Below, piece after piece: positions 63,578 through 64,000 of a DNA stretch of 64,000 bases; within the stretch, counting starts at the first letter, position 1; each line of letters opens with the position of its first letter. Origin of the DNA: JACWAE01 sp963847595 (GTDB lineage Bacteria > Chloroflexota > Dehalococcoidia > SZUA-161); NCBI GenBank assembly GCA_963847595.1, contig CAWKAJ010000003.1, forward strand, positions 62,001 to 126,000, read 5' to 3'. The notes under the pieces were generated by a model that searched no databases, was not told the origin of the DNA, and worked only from the letters and a program-made list of their open reading frames with translations. The translations under genes and the position numbers were made by a program.

Positions 63578-64000
63578 CTAACATAATGATTCAATCTCGG
63601 TCATTGGCCTTGAATACGAATCACGCTCGTTTGCACTGTTATCGGTCTTAGCCGGGATCCAGCCTTCGCGTGCTGCGATGAACACGGCATGTGCTCTATC
63701 GTTTGCATTCAACTTGCGCAGGATCGAACTGACTTGATTCTTAATTGTCTGCTCACTGGTGCCCAGGATATCTCCGATCTGCTTGTTTGAGTTGCCCTCA
63801 CAGATGAGCTTCAATACTTGGAGTTCTTTCGATGTTAGAGATTCCAAGGCATTCTCTACGTATTTTCTATTCAAGGCAAACTCCTGGAACTCTCTAAGCA
63901 CGCGCCAGCTTAGCTTAGGTCTGTTGGTTACGCTGTCATTTATAGGATATTCACCGTCTGCGCATCGGCTTATAGTCTGAATCAAAAGTTCGGAGGTGCA
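63578..64000 (-). CDS. LuxR/NarL-family response regulator, C-terminal part
   Basis: The frame is open to the right edge of the window, so the N terminus lies outside. A TTG at 63985 exists, but the codons before it (CTSELL) read as the end of a receiver domain. The visible part has a GEYPINDSVTNRPKLSWRVLREF linker portion typical of Chloroflexota regulators, then a LuxR helix-turn-helix (LTSKELQVLKLICEGNSNKQIGDILGTSEQTIKNQVSSILRKLN). It should bind promoter DNA when phosphorylated. The cognate kinase is not in the window. Confidence 0.85.
   Translation of the reverse strand, partial: CTSELLIQTISRCADGEYPINDSVTNRPKLSWRVLREFQEFALNRKYVENALESLTSKELQVLKLICEGNSNKQIGDILGTSEQTIKNQVSSILRKLNANDRAHAVFIAAREGWIPAKTDNSANERDSYSRPMTEIESLC

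Noticed and set aside
1..64000. tRNA and rRNA genes
   Set aside because: No T-arm-like GGTTCGAATCC with a matching acceptor stem and no rRNA core sequence was noticed on either strand; a covariance-model scan was not possible.

Overview
The window is a 64 kb piece of a bacterial chromosome from a strict anaerobe, about half G+C. It is most likely a Chloroflexota of the class Dehalococcoidia. That placement is inferred from the gene set: rubrerythrin with glutaredoxin and a ferredoxin-thioredoxin reductase, an aldehyde:ferredoxin oxidoreductase, HMG-CoA-synthase-like/DUF35 fusions paired with thiolases, a DUF134/NifX/Mrp/NifU cluster, HolB followed by PSP1, and a NarL-type regulator with a Chloroflexota-style linker. 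No rRNA, tRNA or CRISPR array was recognised.

Layout. 1-2.4 kb: end of a glycosyltransferase, then a peroxide/thiol redox cluster. 2.5-8.8 kb: a coiled-coil protein, a lipoprotein esterase, an ADP-forming acyl-CoA synthetase subunit and a Lon-like protease. 8.9-13.2 kb: a DUF134 regulator with a clear promoter and operator, an NADH-oxidase-like flavoprotein, and NifX-, Mrp- and NifU-like Fe-S/cofactor proteins. 13.2-16.6 kb (minus): greA-lysS-serS, with a promoter and a leader terminator. 16.6-18.9 kb: two insertion sequences side by side. 19.0-28.2 kb (minus): a four-gene sensory operon with two giant kinases that carry 14 PAS domains in total. 28.4-32.7 kb (minus): speH-speB, a small HTH protein, holB-PSP1, a 31-codon mS38/bS22-like ribosomal protein and a nitroreductase. 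33-39.4 kb (minus): relics, then two tandem copies of an [HMGCS-like/DUF35 - thiolase] cassette. 39.5-48.3 kb: hydrolase, enoyl-CoA hydratase, fpg, polA, ferredoxin, coaD, rsmD and a BglII/BstYI-type restriction-modification pair. 48.5-53.4 kb (plus): a tightly coupled cimA-phosphatase-nth-Fe-S operon, then argC. 53.4-57.5 kb: HAD and APH-fold proteins and an aldehyde:ferredoxin oxidoreductase. 57.5-61.5 kb: a repeat-rich spacer and a CHAT-NB-ARC-TPR STAND protein. 61.8-64 kb: a cytidylyltransferase-like protein, pilT and the end of a LuxR-type response regulator.

How the genes fit together. The metabolic genes point to acyl-CoA and carboxylic-acid metabolism in an anaerobe (acyl-CoA synthetase, thiolase/HMGCS-like complexes, enoyl-CoA hydratase, AOR), with isoleucine, arginine and polyamine steps. 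Several intergenic gaps carry near-perfect palindromes or degenerate dispersed repeats of the kind seen throughout environmental genomes. One of them supplies the stop codon of a gene.

Most unusual content: the CHAT-NB-ARC-TPR protein with nearly identical 120-bp repeats; an unnamed C-terminal domain shared by a coiled-coil protein and a response regulator; the duplicated thiolase cassettes whose synthase-like subunits lack the catalytic Cys; an Mrp that lacks its CxxC; a probable CTG start codon; and the intact RGATCY/AGATCT-type restriction-modification pair.
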